Source: Dirofilaria immitis
Taxonomy: Eukaryota; Nematoda; Chromadorea; Rhabditida; Onchocercidae
Assembly: GCA_024305405.1 (NCBI GenBank)
Contig: JAKNDB010000068.1
Location: forward strand, 3,968,501-4,032,500
Reading direction: 5' to 3'
DNA length: 64,000 bases
Part shown: in pieces, positions 13,446-25,747 of the stretch
How the letters are laid out: every line of letters begins with the position of its first letter
Numbering within the stretch: position 1 is the first letter of the stretch
Position numbers and translations under genes: made by a program
The notes under the pieces: generated by a model
The model's input: only the letters and a program-made list of their open reading frames with translations
What the model was told of the DNA's origin: nothing
Databases searched by the model: none

Positions 13446-16400
13446 GTATGCAAAATTCTTAATTATAATTCTCCAAGAAAACCAATGATTGATTTGATGA
13501 ATAACGATAACTAATAAATTTACAAAAAAATATGAATGGATCTGGTCTTTTAAAATCTTTTTTATTTGTGGAAATTTAATTATAACCACTTTTCTATCAT
13601 CAAATAGCAAAATCTTTTTAATTTTAATTATTGAAATAATCTAATTTAATTTAGTTTGCAATCTAATTCAAAAGCTTATCCAAATCATTTTACTTACATT
13701 CATTATGACAGTAAACATTTTCTTACCTTACTTATTCAAAAGTAATTAAATTCGGAAAAATCGTTTTATATCCTTACCTTTACGTCTTTATATCCAAATT
13801 CATTTTTGTTATAAGTTACTATGAAATTTATGACATTGATTAAGATATATCAATTAGTTCTATCTTGCGAGCAATCAAAGTATAATTTGGCATGCCGTAA
13901 CCAAGAAATGTTCGAGTTTATTTTTTTACCAGAAAGCTTTTCGCAGTAAATTTAATGAAATAACGTTCGTTGATTAAATAAATGAAAATTAAATCATAAT
14001 TTAAAGAAAAATTTTCAATTATTCTTTTTTGAAGGAAAATAATGTAATAGACAATTGTAAATTATCTCGTCTGATGTTCGAGATTATCATAACTTCGATT
14101 AAACATTGAATGAAGTTGACTAGTTGCATTCTATGATGTCCGGGAAATTATTTGATCTTCATTTCAAATCTCTCCTCTTTTTCAGAAAATGATGACCAAC
14201 AAAATTTGATGAAAAAGCTCAAACATTTGAAAATCAGAAGAAACATCATCGACGAAATACGCTGCAAGATCAAACTGATATAATAAATATGTTCAGGAAA
14301 TGAAAAAATTGAAAAGAAAAATATAGTCTTGATGAAAGAATTGCAATTAATTCATAATACTTTAATTCTTTTCTAAATCAACTAATTAACTATTTTTATA
14401 CTATTTCGCTTCATGCACATATCAAAAAATAATATTTTGGCCTTCTTACTTTTGCTTACTTTTGTACCGAGAATTCCGCATATACTAGTTTTTCATAATG
14501 AAATCAAAAACTTAGTTGTTTAAAAATTATTTATTTGTATCTTTTAAAGTGAGAAACATAAAATATTACTGCAAATACAGGATTTGTTATGACCATGTTC
14601 ACTTACCGAACATTCATTATTCTCGAACTCGAGACAAATAGATTGCAAGCTTAGATTGAAAGCCTTCAGTGAATTAATCAACAGTCTTTTTTATAATAAA
14701 AATAATAAAAATTTATTAAATAATTTTAAGTAGAGGGATTGTTATAAAAATATAAAAATGAAATGATTTACTTATTGTGCAGAAGATATTTATACTTATT
14801 TGGATAAATTTAAGCAAAATTTTGGGAAATTTCGTAAACATCTGAATTTGTAAGATTAGCTTTTATGATATCAATTTCGATTAAGATATTCCAATATTAA
14901 TATAAGATTATCAGCAAGTAACACGTATATTTTAAAGTAATGACGGTTTCTATTTCGCTACTTTTTTTTTATCGGCGACAATTTCTACGTACTTTTTCCT
15001 TCTTTCTTTCTTTATATAGTCAACGTTCTCTGTATGAGCGTTGCTATTTATCAATTTTTTTATTAGCTGTTTGGAATAGCCAATATTCGAAGCGCTTGAT
15101 TTTTGCATTGAAAATTCATTTCATGATTCTTGTATGTTGTCGTAATTCTTCTCATGATAGAAGATTTCGTAGCAGGAAGAATTCCATGTTTATGTTGAAT
15201 TAAGTTTCTTTACTTTGTCGAGAAATTTTATGATTTATTCGTTTACTAATTGTGCTACTCTAATTAAACTCATTTCGAGCATTAAAAATTATCGTGAAAA
15301 ATTTTTATTACGAAATTGGAAATTTTGGTACAAATATATTTGTTGCATGACAAAAACCTTGTTATAACATATTTTCGTCAATTCATGGATGAATATCGAG
15401 AATAGGATGGATAACTCGAATGCCTTTTATTTATAGAAATACCTTTCATTTACGGATAGTAGAAATGCTTCTTGGGGATTTAGTTTAGAGTTAGAAACTT
15501 GGGAAATCTAATTAAAAATTGAAGCTGAATTGGAACGCATTGTTCGTCGAGTTAAATTGATGAAAGAGTTATAAGTTGGGCTTTAATAAATCTTAACTTC
15601 TTTTATAGTGGAAGATATTTACGATATTTCAAAAACAACGTCTTATAATACTGCGTGCAAGGTGATAGATTCAAGACCTGATTATTAACTTGAAAAATAT
15701 TTACAATTTTCCAAAGAGTTCGATACTATATTAGAAGATGATTTTGATAATAATAAAAAGTAATATTCCCACTAAAAGAAAATATTTACATTATTTTAAT
15801 ACTTTAGTATGACTGGATGATTGATAGTTGAAGAAATGTTTGTTTTATTTTAGGCAATTCGTATAATTACAGAATTGACAATTAGAGAAATGATTTATTA
15901 GTTTTGCAAACATTAATATTTGAAGAAATGATTTATTAGTAATCATCGAAAATGTCATAAATCAAGATAATTTTTATATTACAAAATAATTTGCTTATAT
16001 TGTAAAGTACAAAAATATCTTCGTTATATTGGTTATCTCGATATATTTATCTTATAAAATATTTTGGTAATTCTCACAGATATCATACTTTTGATGCTTT
16101 CAATGAAACAACGTACTAATCAAATATTTTAATGCCAATTTTCTGAAGATTAGTTTAGTTGCAAGATAGAATCGACTTAATACTGACATATTTTTATCTT
16201 TAAATTGAATTAAGCATTATCTCATATGTCGTTTAAATAATAATTATGATAAATGTGTGCTAAAACAATAATGCTATCAAAATGGTATTTTTTTCTTTCC
16301 CATCATTTATACGTTGGTACCATTAACATGAAATAGATTAATCACTTTTGCATATATCTAGGGAAGATCTTCCATATAAATAAAAAATCGAATATTCATA

Positions 16401-16890
16401 AAGAGAAGAATACGAAAGACTTATTCCATTATCTTCCATTTAGATAAAGAAAAGAACTAAGTGTCATCTTATCTATCGTTTAACGAATAATCATGATAAC
16501 GTTAACAGAAAAATTGAAACTAATTCATAAAATTAAATTATGTTCTCTAATTCATTGTTATATAAAATAATTTCTGATTTTTCCATGATTTTGATTATTA
16601 CTATTATCCAAATAATTTCCGAAATAATTTACCTCAATAGTCATTCCCGTACGGTATCATGTACTGTTCTCGGAATATTCAAATGGATGAATTTTGGAAA
16701 AAATGTTTGAGCAATTCTGGCGCCATTGTTAGCATTGTTTGTCTTTTGAATGGTGTGATTGTTGGGCTGAATTGAATAATATGTATTTGTGTACATATTA
16801 GTGTATGTTTGATATTGATGAAATTTTCAAGGATAAATCAAAATTTCAGGACCATTTTCGCAAAAAGAGTAATTATTGATTTTGAAGGTT
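13446..16890. other. Gene-free A+T-rich region
   Basis: Only short open frames rich in Phe, Ile and Lys are present, with no recognisable protein motif and no consistent chain of splice sites. I see no RNA gene. It may hold the distal BBS5 promoter or far-upstream sequence of the LRR gene. Confidence 0.55.
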
Positions 16891-16896
16891 ACCCTA

Positions 16897-16922
16897 AAGC
16901 AGCAGCAGCAGCAGCAGCAGCA
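16897..16922. repeat. (AGC)n trinucleotide microsatellite, about 8 units
   Basis: A perfect run of AGC/CAG units lies in non-coding A+T-rich DNA. The reading frames around it close quickly, so it does not look like a polyglutamine exon. Confidence 0.9.
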
Positions 16923-17817
16923 ATCATTATATATTTAGGCATTACGCGTAATTTTATCCTTTAAAAATGTCAATTAAATTTGAAATTATTTGACATTTGA
17001 ATATTTAAATATTCCTAGTTTTCGAAATTTGTTTTTTTTTTTAATACCAATATATAAATACAGAAATGATAATAGCAGAGATTGTTATCAAATTTTAGGC
17101 TTTATTAATTAAAATTTATTTCATCTTATCTATTTTGGCATGTTTTGATAGTATTGTCAAAGGAGACGATTTATTTTTAATATATAAATAAGTGAAATTT
17201 AGGTTACAAATTTTATGCCAGTTATTATAATTGAGCAATTAAATAATAAATCAATGGAATTCATATAAGAATTATCTTTTTCTAATTGAATAAGTTTTTT
17301 TATATCAATCAAATTATTATACATTTCGTTGTTTTCAAATATTTTGCTTAATTGAAAATTGAATTAATTGTTTTCCGTACAAATAAATCTATTAAATGCT
17401 GAAAATTTTAATAACATTTTTCAAAAAAGTAAAAAATTCATAAAATTCCGAAATTTTTCATAGAATTTTTTCGGAATTATTCACACTTGAAATTTAAAGA
17501 TTTATTAAATTCCCAATGATTCAGCGCAATATTTCAATTTACGTGAAATTTTCTCACAAAAATGTATAAATAATTTCCATACTTTTTTTATTATATAATT
17601 ATTAACAGTTGTAAGAGCAATATGCTTTAACATACGTAAATGATGTATGATTATGATTCCATATCTCGAATTATCATTAATAATTGTAATTATTATAAGG
17701 TACAACGTAGCCTTCAGAAAGATACATAAAATATTTCACAAAATACATTAATGACAATCGTTGACAAATATATTTAGTGCAGTACAGCAGTAACTGCAAC
17801 AATAGTATGCTATAATG

Positions 17818-18118
17818 AATATATGAATCGGTGTGTCCCATATCATTTCTTTGTAACAGTAATACACTGTATCGTACCGTACAAAATGTATGAGTCAATG
17901 TGTATCTTAAATCATTTCTTTGCAGCAGTGGCGTACTGTATTGTGCCCTTTGAATGCATTAGTCAATGTGTCCTAAATCGTTTCTTTGCAGCAATGGTGT
18001 ATATTGTGCTATACTGTATTGGATATATAAGTCAACGTATCCTAAATCATTGCAACAATGGTATTTAATGTGCTATACTGTATTGAATATATAAGTCAAC
18101 GTATCCTAAATCATTTCT
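17818..18118. repeat. Minisatellite, about 4.5 imperfect units of 60-67 bp
   Basis: The units share the landmarks AGTCAATGTGTCCTAAATC, TTTCTTTGCAGCA and ATACTGTATTG in the same order. The last two units are closest (ATATATAAGTCAACGTATCC in both). Short open frames on both strands here arise from the repeat and are not genes. Confidence 0.85.
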
Positions 18119-18363
18119 TCCCTCTCTTTAAATATTTGATTAGTTAGGATTTTCTCTTTTCAAAAGAGAACAAAAATAAAAAAGAGAGAGAACATAGAAT
18201 CTGTTTTTATCCATCCGTTCCTTTGAATAATCTTCGGCCGATCAAAAATTAAAATCAACTATTTTCAACTAAAGAGAAAGAAACCTTCCCGTTGATGAAG
18301 AAATAGATATTTGGTTTGCTATGGCATTAACTTATGCAAATGTTTCACAGACTTATTTATGCC

Positions 18364-18420
18364 GCTGCAATTTGCAATTGCAACTACGAACTGCAGTTGC
18401 AGTTGCAGCTGCAAATTGCT
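18364..18420. repeat. Imperfect palindrome (hairpin) of TTGCA/TGCAA units
   Basis: The left arm GCAATTTGCAATTGCAACT pairs with a right arm ending AGCTGCAAATTGC after a short loop. Arms are about 19-23 bp with a few mismatches. The internal TTGCAG units also make it a short tandem repeat. It could be a protein-binding site cluster or a small-RNA-like hairpin; sequence alone does not decide. Confidence 0.7.
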
Positions 18421-18654
18421 ATTTTGGGAAAAATATAGCGCAACAATAATAGGCTATTGCTATAGACGTTTCTTTTTCGAGACGTTACTTCTCATTTATC
18501 ATCGAGAGTAGCGAACGTTTAAGACATAATTCAAAAGGGTCAGAGTGAATTGCAGCAAATCGCGCTACTAATTATCGATAGGTCGAAGCAAAAGAAGAAT
18601 GAAAGAAAAAAGGAAGCAGAAGCTAAAGAAGGTTTCACATTAGTTTTATCTTGT

Positions 18655-18835
18655 TGCAGAATGCACAAATAATTAAAAGAGATAGAGGAAAGAAGAAAGA
18701 GAAAGAGGAAGAGGAGAAAGAGGAAGAGGGAGAAAGAGGAAGAGGGAGAAAGAGGAAGAGGAAGATGTGTATATGGAAAGGTTAAAAAGAATATAGGGGA
18801 TAGAAAAGGAGAGGGAGATAGAAAGATTGCTATCA
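18655..18835 (+). repeat. GA-rich purine tract
   Basis: About 170 bases are almost pure purine on the + strand, built from repeated AGAGGAAGAGG and GAGAAAGAGG words. Open frames on the minus strand here are Ser/Leu/Pro-only low complexity and are rejected as genes. Confidence 0.9.
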
Positions 18836-18845
18836 AAGCGATTGC

Positions 18846-18900
18846 GGCGGTAGCTGCGACCGCCTAGCACTGAATGGTACCGTTGCGTGGATCTGCAACG
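18846..18900. other. G+C-rich island with two short perfect hairpins
   Basis: In otherwise A+T-rich DNA, GGCGGT...ACCGCC (18846-18864) and CGTTGC...GCAACG (18881-18900) form two consecutive 6-bp stems. They lie just downstream of the GA tract and upstream of TC tracts. This looks like a promoter or first-exon region, or a structured transcript; it is 5.1 kb upstream of the LRR gene's ATG. Function is unknown. Confidence 0.45.
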
Positions 18901-18949
18901 ATTCCTGCGAGGAGCATTTCCTCTGGTATATTAGTAATCATCAATGACC

Positions 18950-19400
18950 CGTCCATCCATCCATCGGGAGATAATTTTTTCTTTTATCTTTTTCCTTCTC
19001 TCTCTCTCTCTCTCTCTCTTACCTTTTCTCGTTTTTATCATTCTGAAAGCCACTAGTGTTCTTCATCGATGGAATATTTGATATGAATTGTAGGAAAATC
19101 TTTTTCCTCATCCCGTGATCGCTTATCTCGAAAGAGGTAGGTGATAATATATCATTCAAGAGAAGAGAATCATTTCACATTCTTTATCCTTTCATTTCTC
19201 TTTCTATCTCCTCTCTCTCTCTTCTTATCAAAGTACATTACCTTCATTCTTTTCAATTCGGTATTAGATTTGTATTTGTTCTGAAGAGAAAACCGCTTAT
19301 TTGATAAAAGATAATTTTAGTCTTAAGTTTTCTTTTTTTGCAGATATAATAGCATGAAGAGAGAGAGAGAGAGAGAGAAGGAAGATAGAAAGAGAGAAGG
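18950..19400. repeat. Cluster of TCCA, TC and GA microsatellites
   Basis: A short (CCAT)n run is near 18952-18965, a (TC)n run near 18996-19019, a TC-rich stretch near 19198-19225 and a (GA)n run near 19356-19380. A further (GA)n tract lies at 23826-23885, just upstream of the LRR gene's ATG. Confidence 0.85.
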
Positions 19401-19744
19401 AAGAAATTGATGGATGGATAAAAGATGAAATCAGTTATTGTGATATAGGGTCATTAAGGTCAAATTAATGATGTGATATGAAATATAATTTAGAAATAAT
19501 TCTTATCTTCATGATCACTTTAAATCAGAAAAGCTATTGTATGTTAAATCTTTACTGATTTCATTGATGTGCATTTTATTCGTGCCTTTTGATAAATTTG
19601 TGATAATAAAAACGCAGTAAAATTATCAATTTAAAAAGATTTCTTGCTCTTTCAATATTTCTTAAGGATTTCTGAATTATTTCCAAATTTAGTTATATCT
19701 TTTAATTTAGCAACCATTTATATCATTTATTCCAATATTATTCT

Positions 19745-20130
19745 TGAATATGACTTATCTTGCAAATATATATTGTAGGCCATGTTATTCCTTGAATAAA
19801 ATTTATATTGTATATATACAGTCAGTATCATTTGATTAAGACTTGTCTTGCATATATATATCATAGTCCAGTTTGTTATCTCTTGATTACGATAATTATC
19901 TTGTAAATATATATCTTGGCCTAGTTTTCCCTTGATTAAGACTTATCTTGCAGATATATATCATAATCCAATTTGTTATCCCTTAATTAAGATAATTATC
20001 TTGTAGATATATATTATGGCCCAGTTCGTTATCCCTTCATTATGACTTATCTTGCAGATGTATATTATAGCCCAGTTTGTTATCCCTTGATTAAGACTCA
20101 TCTTGCAGATGTATACCATAGCCCAATATT
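19745..20130. repeat. Minisatellite, about 6-7 units of roughly 59 bp
   Basis: Each unit carries CTTATCTTGCAGATATATAT, then a CATAGCCCA-like word, then GTTATCCCTTGATTAAGA. Adjacent units in the centre and right are most alike; the left units are more diverged. The units abut directly with no spacers, so this is a tandem array and not a CRISPR. Confidence 0.88.
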
Positions 20131-23100
20131 ATCTTTAGATTTTATGCTTATCTTCAGATAGGATCATATCGTATGATAAATATTATTGTTTCAAGTTGTA
20201 AAAGAAAAAGAAAACAAATGAAAACGCTATTTTACCGACGTTGTATTTCACTTTCTTTCTTTTTTTCTTTTTTTTTTTTAAATTAACAAATAGATTAAAA
20301 GAATCATTGCTGTTGATTACTGGGCCATAATTTCATAGGGGTTTAATTTAATTTAAGTGGGATGATAAGTTAAATATAGTTCAACATATTCTTGTACTTA
20401 TTTTAAACTGTCAGTTCTTCCTTATCTACTGTTTTAAGCTATTATATGATAAGCTATATTTATGGGTAAAATTTCGGGTAATAATGATGATAACTGTGGG
20501 CTAATTATTGTAAATAAATAAATATATTTGCAGTTATACTAATCAACTTGCATTATTATTAATATCTCTTGCCTGTTATTCATTGTTATGTCTAATTTAC
20601 CGTTATCACTTACACTTATCAATTAACATTTAATATGATAGCAATATACAAAAAGGAAAAAGAAATTCATAACGAATCTGAAGAGTTATCATTATTGTTT
20701 ATAATATTTCAATTAGTTAAAGTTATGATTTGAATTATTTGATTGTTGAAATGGTAAATATCTGAGGATTATTAATCATCACTTGAGTTGTTCTTTGATT
20801 TCTCTGTGAGGCAAAAATTCTTTTTGCGAGTTAAAAGTTTAGGGATTGGGAAAAAGGATAAAATAGAAGGATTGAAAAATGAAATTTATAGGGTAAATGA
20901 AGAACACATTTCAAAAGATAAGAATATCAATTAATCAAATCCGAGTAACAATAATTGCAAAAATTTTTTCTCGACTCTATCAAAATCGAGAAAGTAGTTT
21001 TATCAAGTTTGTCTGTCTGACTTCTTAGGAGTAAGGATTATCTTGTTTGTTAAATCTTGAAATTTTTCTGTAGACTTCATTGAGACTTACCTACCTAAAT
21101 AAATTTCTTTTACAATAATACTGATTTGTTAATTAAAGAAAAACCTCTTTTATCTAGATCATTTTGGGTTGGTTAAAATAGGTATGACTATAATTTGGAA
21201 AGAATGAAACATCATCTATAAGTATTTTTAGTTAAACTTATTAAGGTCAACAAAGATAATAGGAACAAATTTTTGACACATTTTAATATTAACTTCAACT
21301 TATGCCTATGACCTTTTCTCTCCTCTCTCATTACTTTATCCTAGACTCTCATTCTGAGAAAAAAACTTGAAGTTCTGCTTTTTGGAATTTGCTCAATTTT
21401 TCGTTCTGTTTGTCAATTAGACAAAAATGGAATCAATTTTCGAATTAACTTTTATCTCATATTTAATGATAATTCCTTCGTCCTATTTTCTGATGACCTT
21501 TCCTTTCCTATACTTTATCCTGGAATTTTGATTTAAAAATAAAAACTTCAAATTTACTAATTCAAAATTTTGCTCTTTTAAAATTTACTTTATTTCGTTT
21601 TGTTTGTCAATCAGTCAAAAAGACAAGTAGTATGAAGTTGAATCAATAACAATTGAAATGGTATTGGTTGGTACGATGAGGTAAGAAATAAATAAGATGT
21701 GGATACAAAACTGTACAGAGACATTATACATTCTTCTGGCTGATTATTTCTCTCTCAATAAAATTCATTTCAACTTTATCTTTCGTTTTTTTAAAAAAAG
21801 TTTCATCACTTTGATTTCTTTAAAAAAAAAAGTTAGAAATGAATAGACTTGGATTTTTTTTTTTCGATTGAACAATATTATCATTAATAAAGCATTATAC
21901 GAAATTGTTATTTCATTATGATTTTAATTTTATTAACCTTTGACATTTGAACGATTTTTTTTTCTTTTCATAGCTTTGCTCAATACTTTTTTTTTCTTTG
22001 CACATCTGTCATTTCTTTCTAATTATCAATCGATCTCTTTCCCAAAGGTTAATTGAAGTTTTCCTGTTTCTTTTTTTTTTTTGTAAATTAATTAGTGTTT
22101 AGGACATTAAATTTACCTGTTTGATTATTAGATAATCTATCTTAGACAGGTAAAATATGCATTATTGAATTTGTCATATTTTCTGGGAATTAAATTTTGT
22201 ATAATTCAAATATCATTTAGTAATTTCTTGTTATATAAAAGTAATTTTTTTAACTCTTCAGTATATCTTATGAAATTTCTTAGATATTTATCTATTTAGT
22301 GCAGCAAATTTGTCGGATAAGAATATATTATTCCTAAGATTATAGAATATTTACCGGAAAGTGGATAATGATATAGATTACTAGCTTATTGATTATTTTA
22401 TTTATTTTTATTATTCTTTGAACTTTTTCCAGAAGAAAGAAATTTTAGTGAATAATAAATATCTTCTATCCTCACAATAATTTGTAATTTAAAAGCGATT
22501 AAAAAAAAAAAAAAAAACAACATTCCAAAATGCGCCAATGACCTTGACCTGACCATTTCATTCCTCGTCTTCCTACTTCCTTCTCCTTCTCCTCTTCTTC
22601 ATTTTTCCATTAGTTCATTTATTGCTTTCTGAATTTTCTATTCATGACTTCCTCTTAAATTTCATACTCTTACAGACATCAATTATCTATAAGTGATGGT
22701 ATCTAAAAGTGATGTTTTTCCATTTCAGATAATTAATTAAATTCTCGGAATTTATTTATGAAATAGTTTTACTCTCAAAATGTTATTTAAAAAACGATGC
22801 AGTAGAAGGATTGGATATATAGGATTCCTGTAAGTGATGTCTTTTCATTTCAGACATTAATTAGATTCTTGGAATTTATTTAAAAAATAGTTAGACTCTC
22901 GAAATTTTATTTAAAAAGTGATGCAATAGAAGGATTGTTATACATAAGAGTGAGCAATACAAATATGCCACAAAAATGTAATTTTGTGAAAAAAATTCCT
23001 TTAAAAATATGATTTATATTAGTGAAATGAAATTTAAAAATGTTATGTCGTTTTTTTCTCGAGAAATAGATGGCATCTTTGCTTGACCTCAATTTCAACA

Positions 23101-23825
23101 GAGATTATTAACTGATTAATATTAAGATGTCAATAAAAATTTTAAATATTTGATGTAATGCTAAGCTATTTTAAACTACAATTTAGTAAATTCAGTTGTT
23201 ATCATGTTAATTTTAATGATCAGATGATAATCCTTGAGATATATAAAATTTTGATCATTTCACTTATTCCCAATTTTCACTAAAAATCAGAAAGTTACAC
23301 TGAAGGTCATCAAAATAATATGAACTGTTCTAAAAAGTAACCTTATCAATCTTTGATCTCTCGATTGTTCACTATCACTTCATTTCGTTTTCAATTATCA
23401 ATTCGAATTTCTTCTTTCTTCTTATCTGAAAGAAAATGTGTATATCTTAAATTCTTTATTAAATTGTTCTGTTCTTTTTCTTTTTTTTTATAGGAAAATT
23501 TCGATTTAAATGAAATTCATGTTGAAATGATGAATGATAACATATATACATACTTCATCTGTCTGAACCAAATTGAATTGAATTAAATTGCGAAAATATT
23601 TTGTAGGAATTGTATTTGTCATCGTTTTTCCGTTTGTTCCTAATAGTAGTAGTAGTCGAGAAACAAGTTTTTGCGGGTTTAATGGGGACGGGATGAAAAA
23701 GCGTATTTTATTTTTGTTGTATACGAAATAATAAACAATCAAAAATAATTTTTCAGGTTTCTCTTTTTTTTTCTCTTCAATTTTGATAACAAAAGAATAC
23801 GAGAATATACAAGAAGAAAAAGAAA
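20131..23825. other. Gene-free region with local duplications
   Basis: No coding exon is supported. There are two short-range duplications. Stretches at 21293-21430 and 21476-21625 share ATGACCTTT, TACTTTATCCT, AAAAACTT and TTTGTCAAT in order. Stretches at 22690-22815 and 22830-22940 share AAGTGATG, TTCATTTCAGA, GGAATTTATTTA and AGAAGGATTG. Homopolymer A and T runs are frequent. Confidence 0.55.
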
Positions 23826-24016
23826 GGAGAGAGAAAAGAAAGAGAGAGAGAGAGAGAGAAAGCGAGAAAGGCGAAAGAGAGGAATCAAACGGAGGTCAAG
23901 TGGCGAAACGGTTGAAGCCCATTCGCTACTTATTTTTCTCATTTTGAAATTTTATTCAGTTCGTTTATTGCATTGCTGAAATTATTCTCGCATTAATTAT
24001 TATTTACTACTAAATT

Positions 24017-25709
24017 ATGATGCCAACATTGTTATTATCATCATCTTTGCCAGCTTATCATATCATCTATGTATTACTGTATTTATCTAATATACGAATC
24101 ACTGTACAAACTACAGTATCAACTATTGCTAATTCAATAAGCAATTCACATTGTAATGCAGCATTTAAACAAGCAGCTGAAATGAACGAACCAGTAAGTT
24201 TTCTTTCTCTTTTTCATTTTTACCTTTTTACTAAAGTAAATTTTCTAATGGATTTAATAGTATTATTAAATCATTAAGTAATGCGGGAATATCATCACTG
24301 GATAAATCATAAAAATTATATGAAGAATTCAACTTCTATGTTAGGAACTTGTAAAGCTGCCGTAATACAATATTTTTATTGAATTTATTCGTTACAGAGA
24401 TAATATTCAGTTATTATTTCTTGCATAATTTGTGTTCTCAATGGATTTCAGTTATTTATTTATTCTAAGCATTGTTATCAATTCCAAAAATGATTTTAAC
24501 TTTCAAGTTTAATTTTAAGAATTTGGCTTTGATATTGAAGATGAGGAAAGGAAAAGCAAAAAATTGGAGATATATTTTGTTTTAAATAATTAAGAAATAG
24601 CTCATCAATATTAATGATGTCTTAGTATTAATCAACAGAAAGGTAATACTAATTCTTCTTGGCTCTTCCTTGCTTAGTTCTTTTCTTGGATTTAAATGAA
24701 TGATTTTTTCAAAATTTTTGTAGTTATTAATTATATATATAAGGTCGGAATTTGATTTTAAAATATTTTGAGTTTTTTTTCGCTTATATACTTCTATTTT
24801 TTTGTAGTCACGAAACGATTGATTTCCTGTCTAGTAAATTCTTTTATTGTGGAAAACTATAGATTTGTTTGTTTTGTTTAGTATTATTTTGGTGGTTTTC
24901 TTAATGTCTTTATTTGGCTTTTTTTTCACTTCCGTTTCTTTAAAAAGTTATTGTTGTTTTAATTTTTTGTTTGGCGTTTGAGAGTGAAAAATCATGATCT
25001 CAGATGGATAATGTTCAGAGCAAAAGATCAAGCATGAATTGTGCTTCCGTTGCTTGCAAGATTAGTTAATTTATTGCTAAACTTATCTTCCTGTTTTACA
25101 TTTTGTTATGTCCCGTAAAAGATATATTTAATTTTCGTTTTAATCAAATAATTCAATGGGAAATAGAAATAAGTGATTATTATATTCGTCGATTGAAAAT
25201 TTCAATATTTTGTTTCGAAATTTCGATAAGGAAATTTTCTATGGAAAAAATGAATAAAAGAATTGGTTAAGTGTGTCAAATTTATTGTACTTATGAATGG
25301 AAATATGTATATCTATCTATCTTATGTCATTTATCTAATAGCGGAAATCTGTATATATGCCAACTAAAAATTCTTTTTCTTTCTTTTCCCAGATTTTTTT
25401 TCTCGAAGAATTCTAAACTTTTTAATAGGAAAAAACTTAGGAATAAGTTTTTGGATTAAAAATATTTTTTAAAATTTTTGAAATTGATAATGTTGGCTAG
25501 TGAAATTATTTTTAGATAAATATCTCGGAATTCTTCGGGAGGAAATTGAAATTTTAATAGATTAAAATAAATACTCTTTTTTTCTTGATAGTTCATAAAC
25601 AAATTTCACAAATCTGGATTAAATAGATCAATCAGAAATTATTTAATAGCTATAAAGAAAACAATTCTCACATTCGTTACTATTTCCATATAGCTGGAAC
25701 ATTCGCATT

Positions 25710-25747
<38 letters not shown>

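Noticed and set aside
17677..18068. Opposed open frames with repeated Cys and Tyr
   Set aside because: They come from the 60-67-bp minisatellite; the periodic residues follow the repeat unit.
18540..18870. Two overlapping minus-strand Ser/Leu/Pro-rich frames
   Set aside because: They are produced by the GA-rich tract and have no complexity outside it.
19745..20130. CRISPR-like regular repeat
   Set aside because: Units abut with no unique spacers and diverge gradually; the context is a eukaryotic gene desert.
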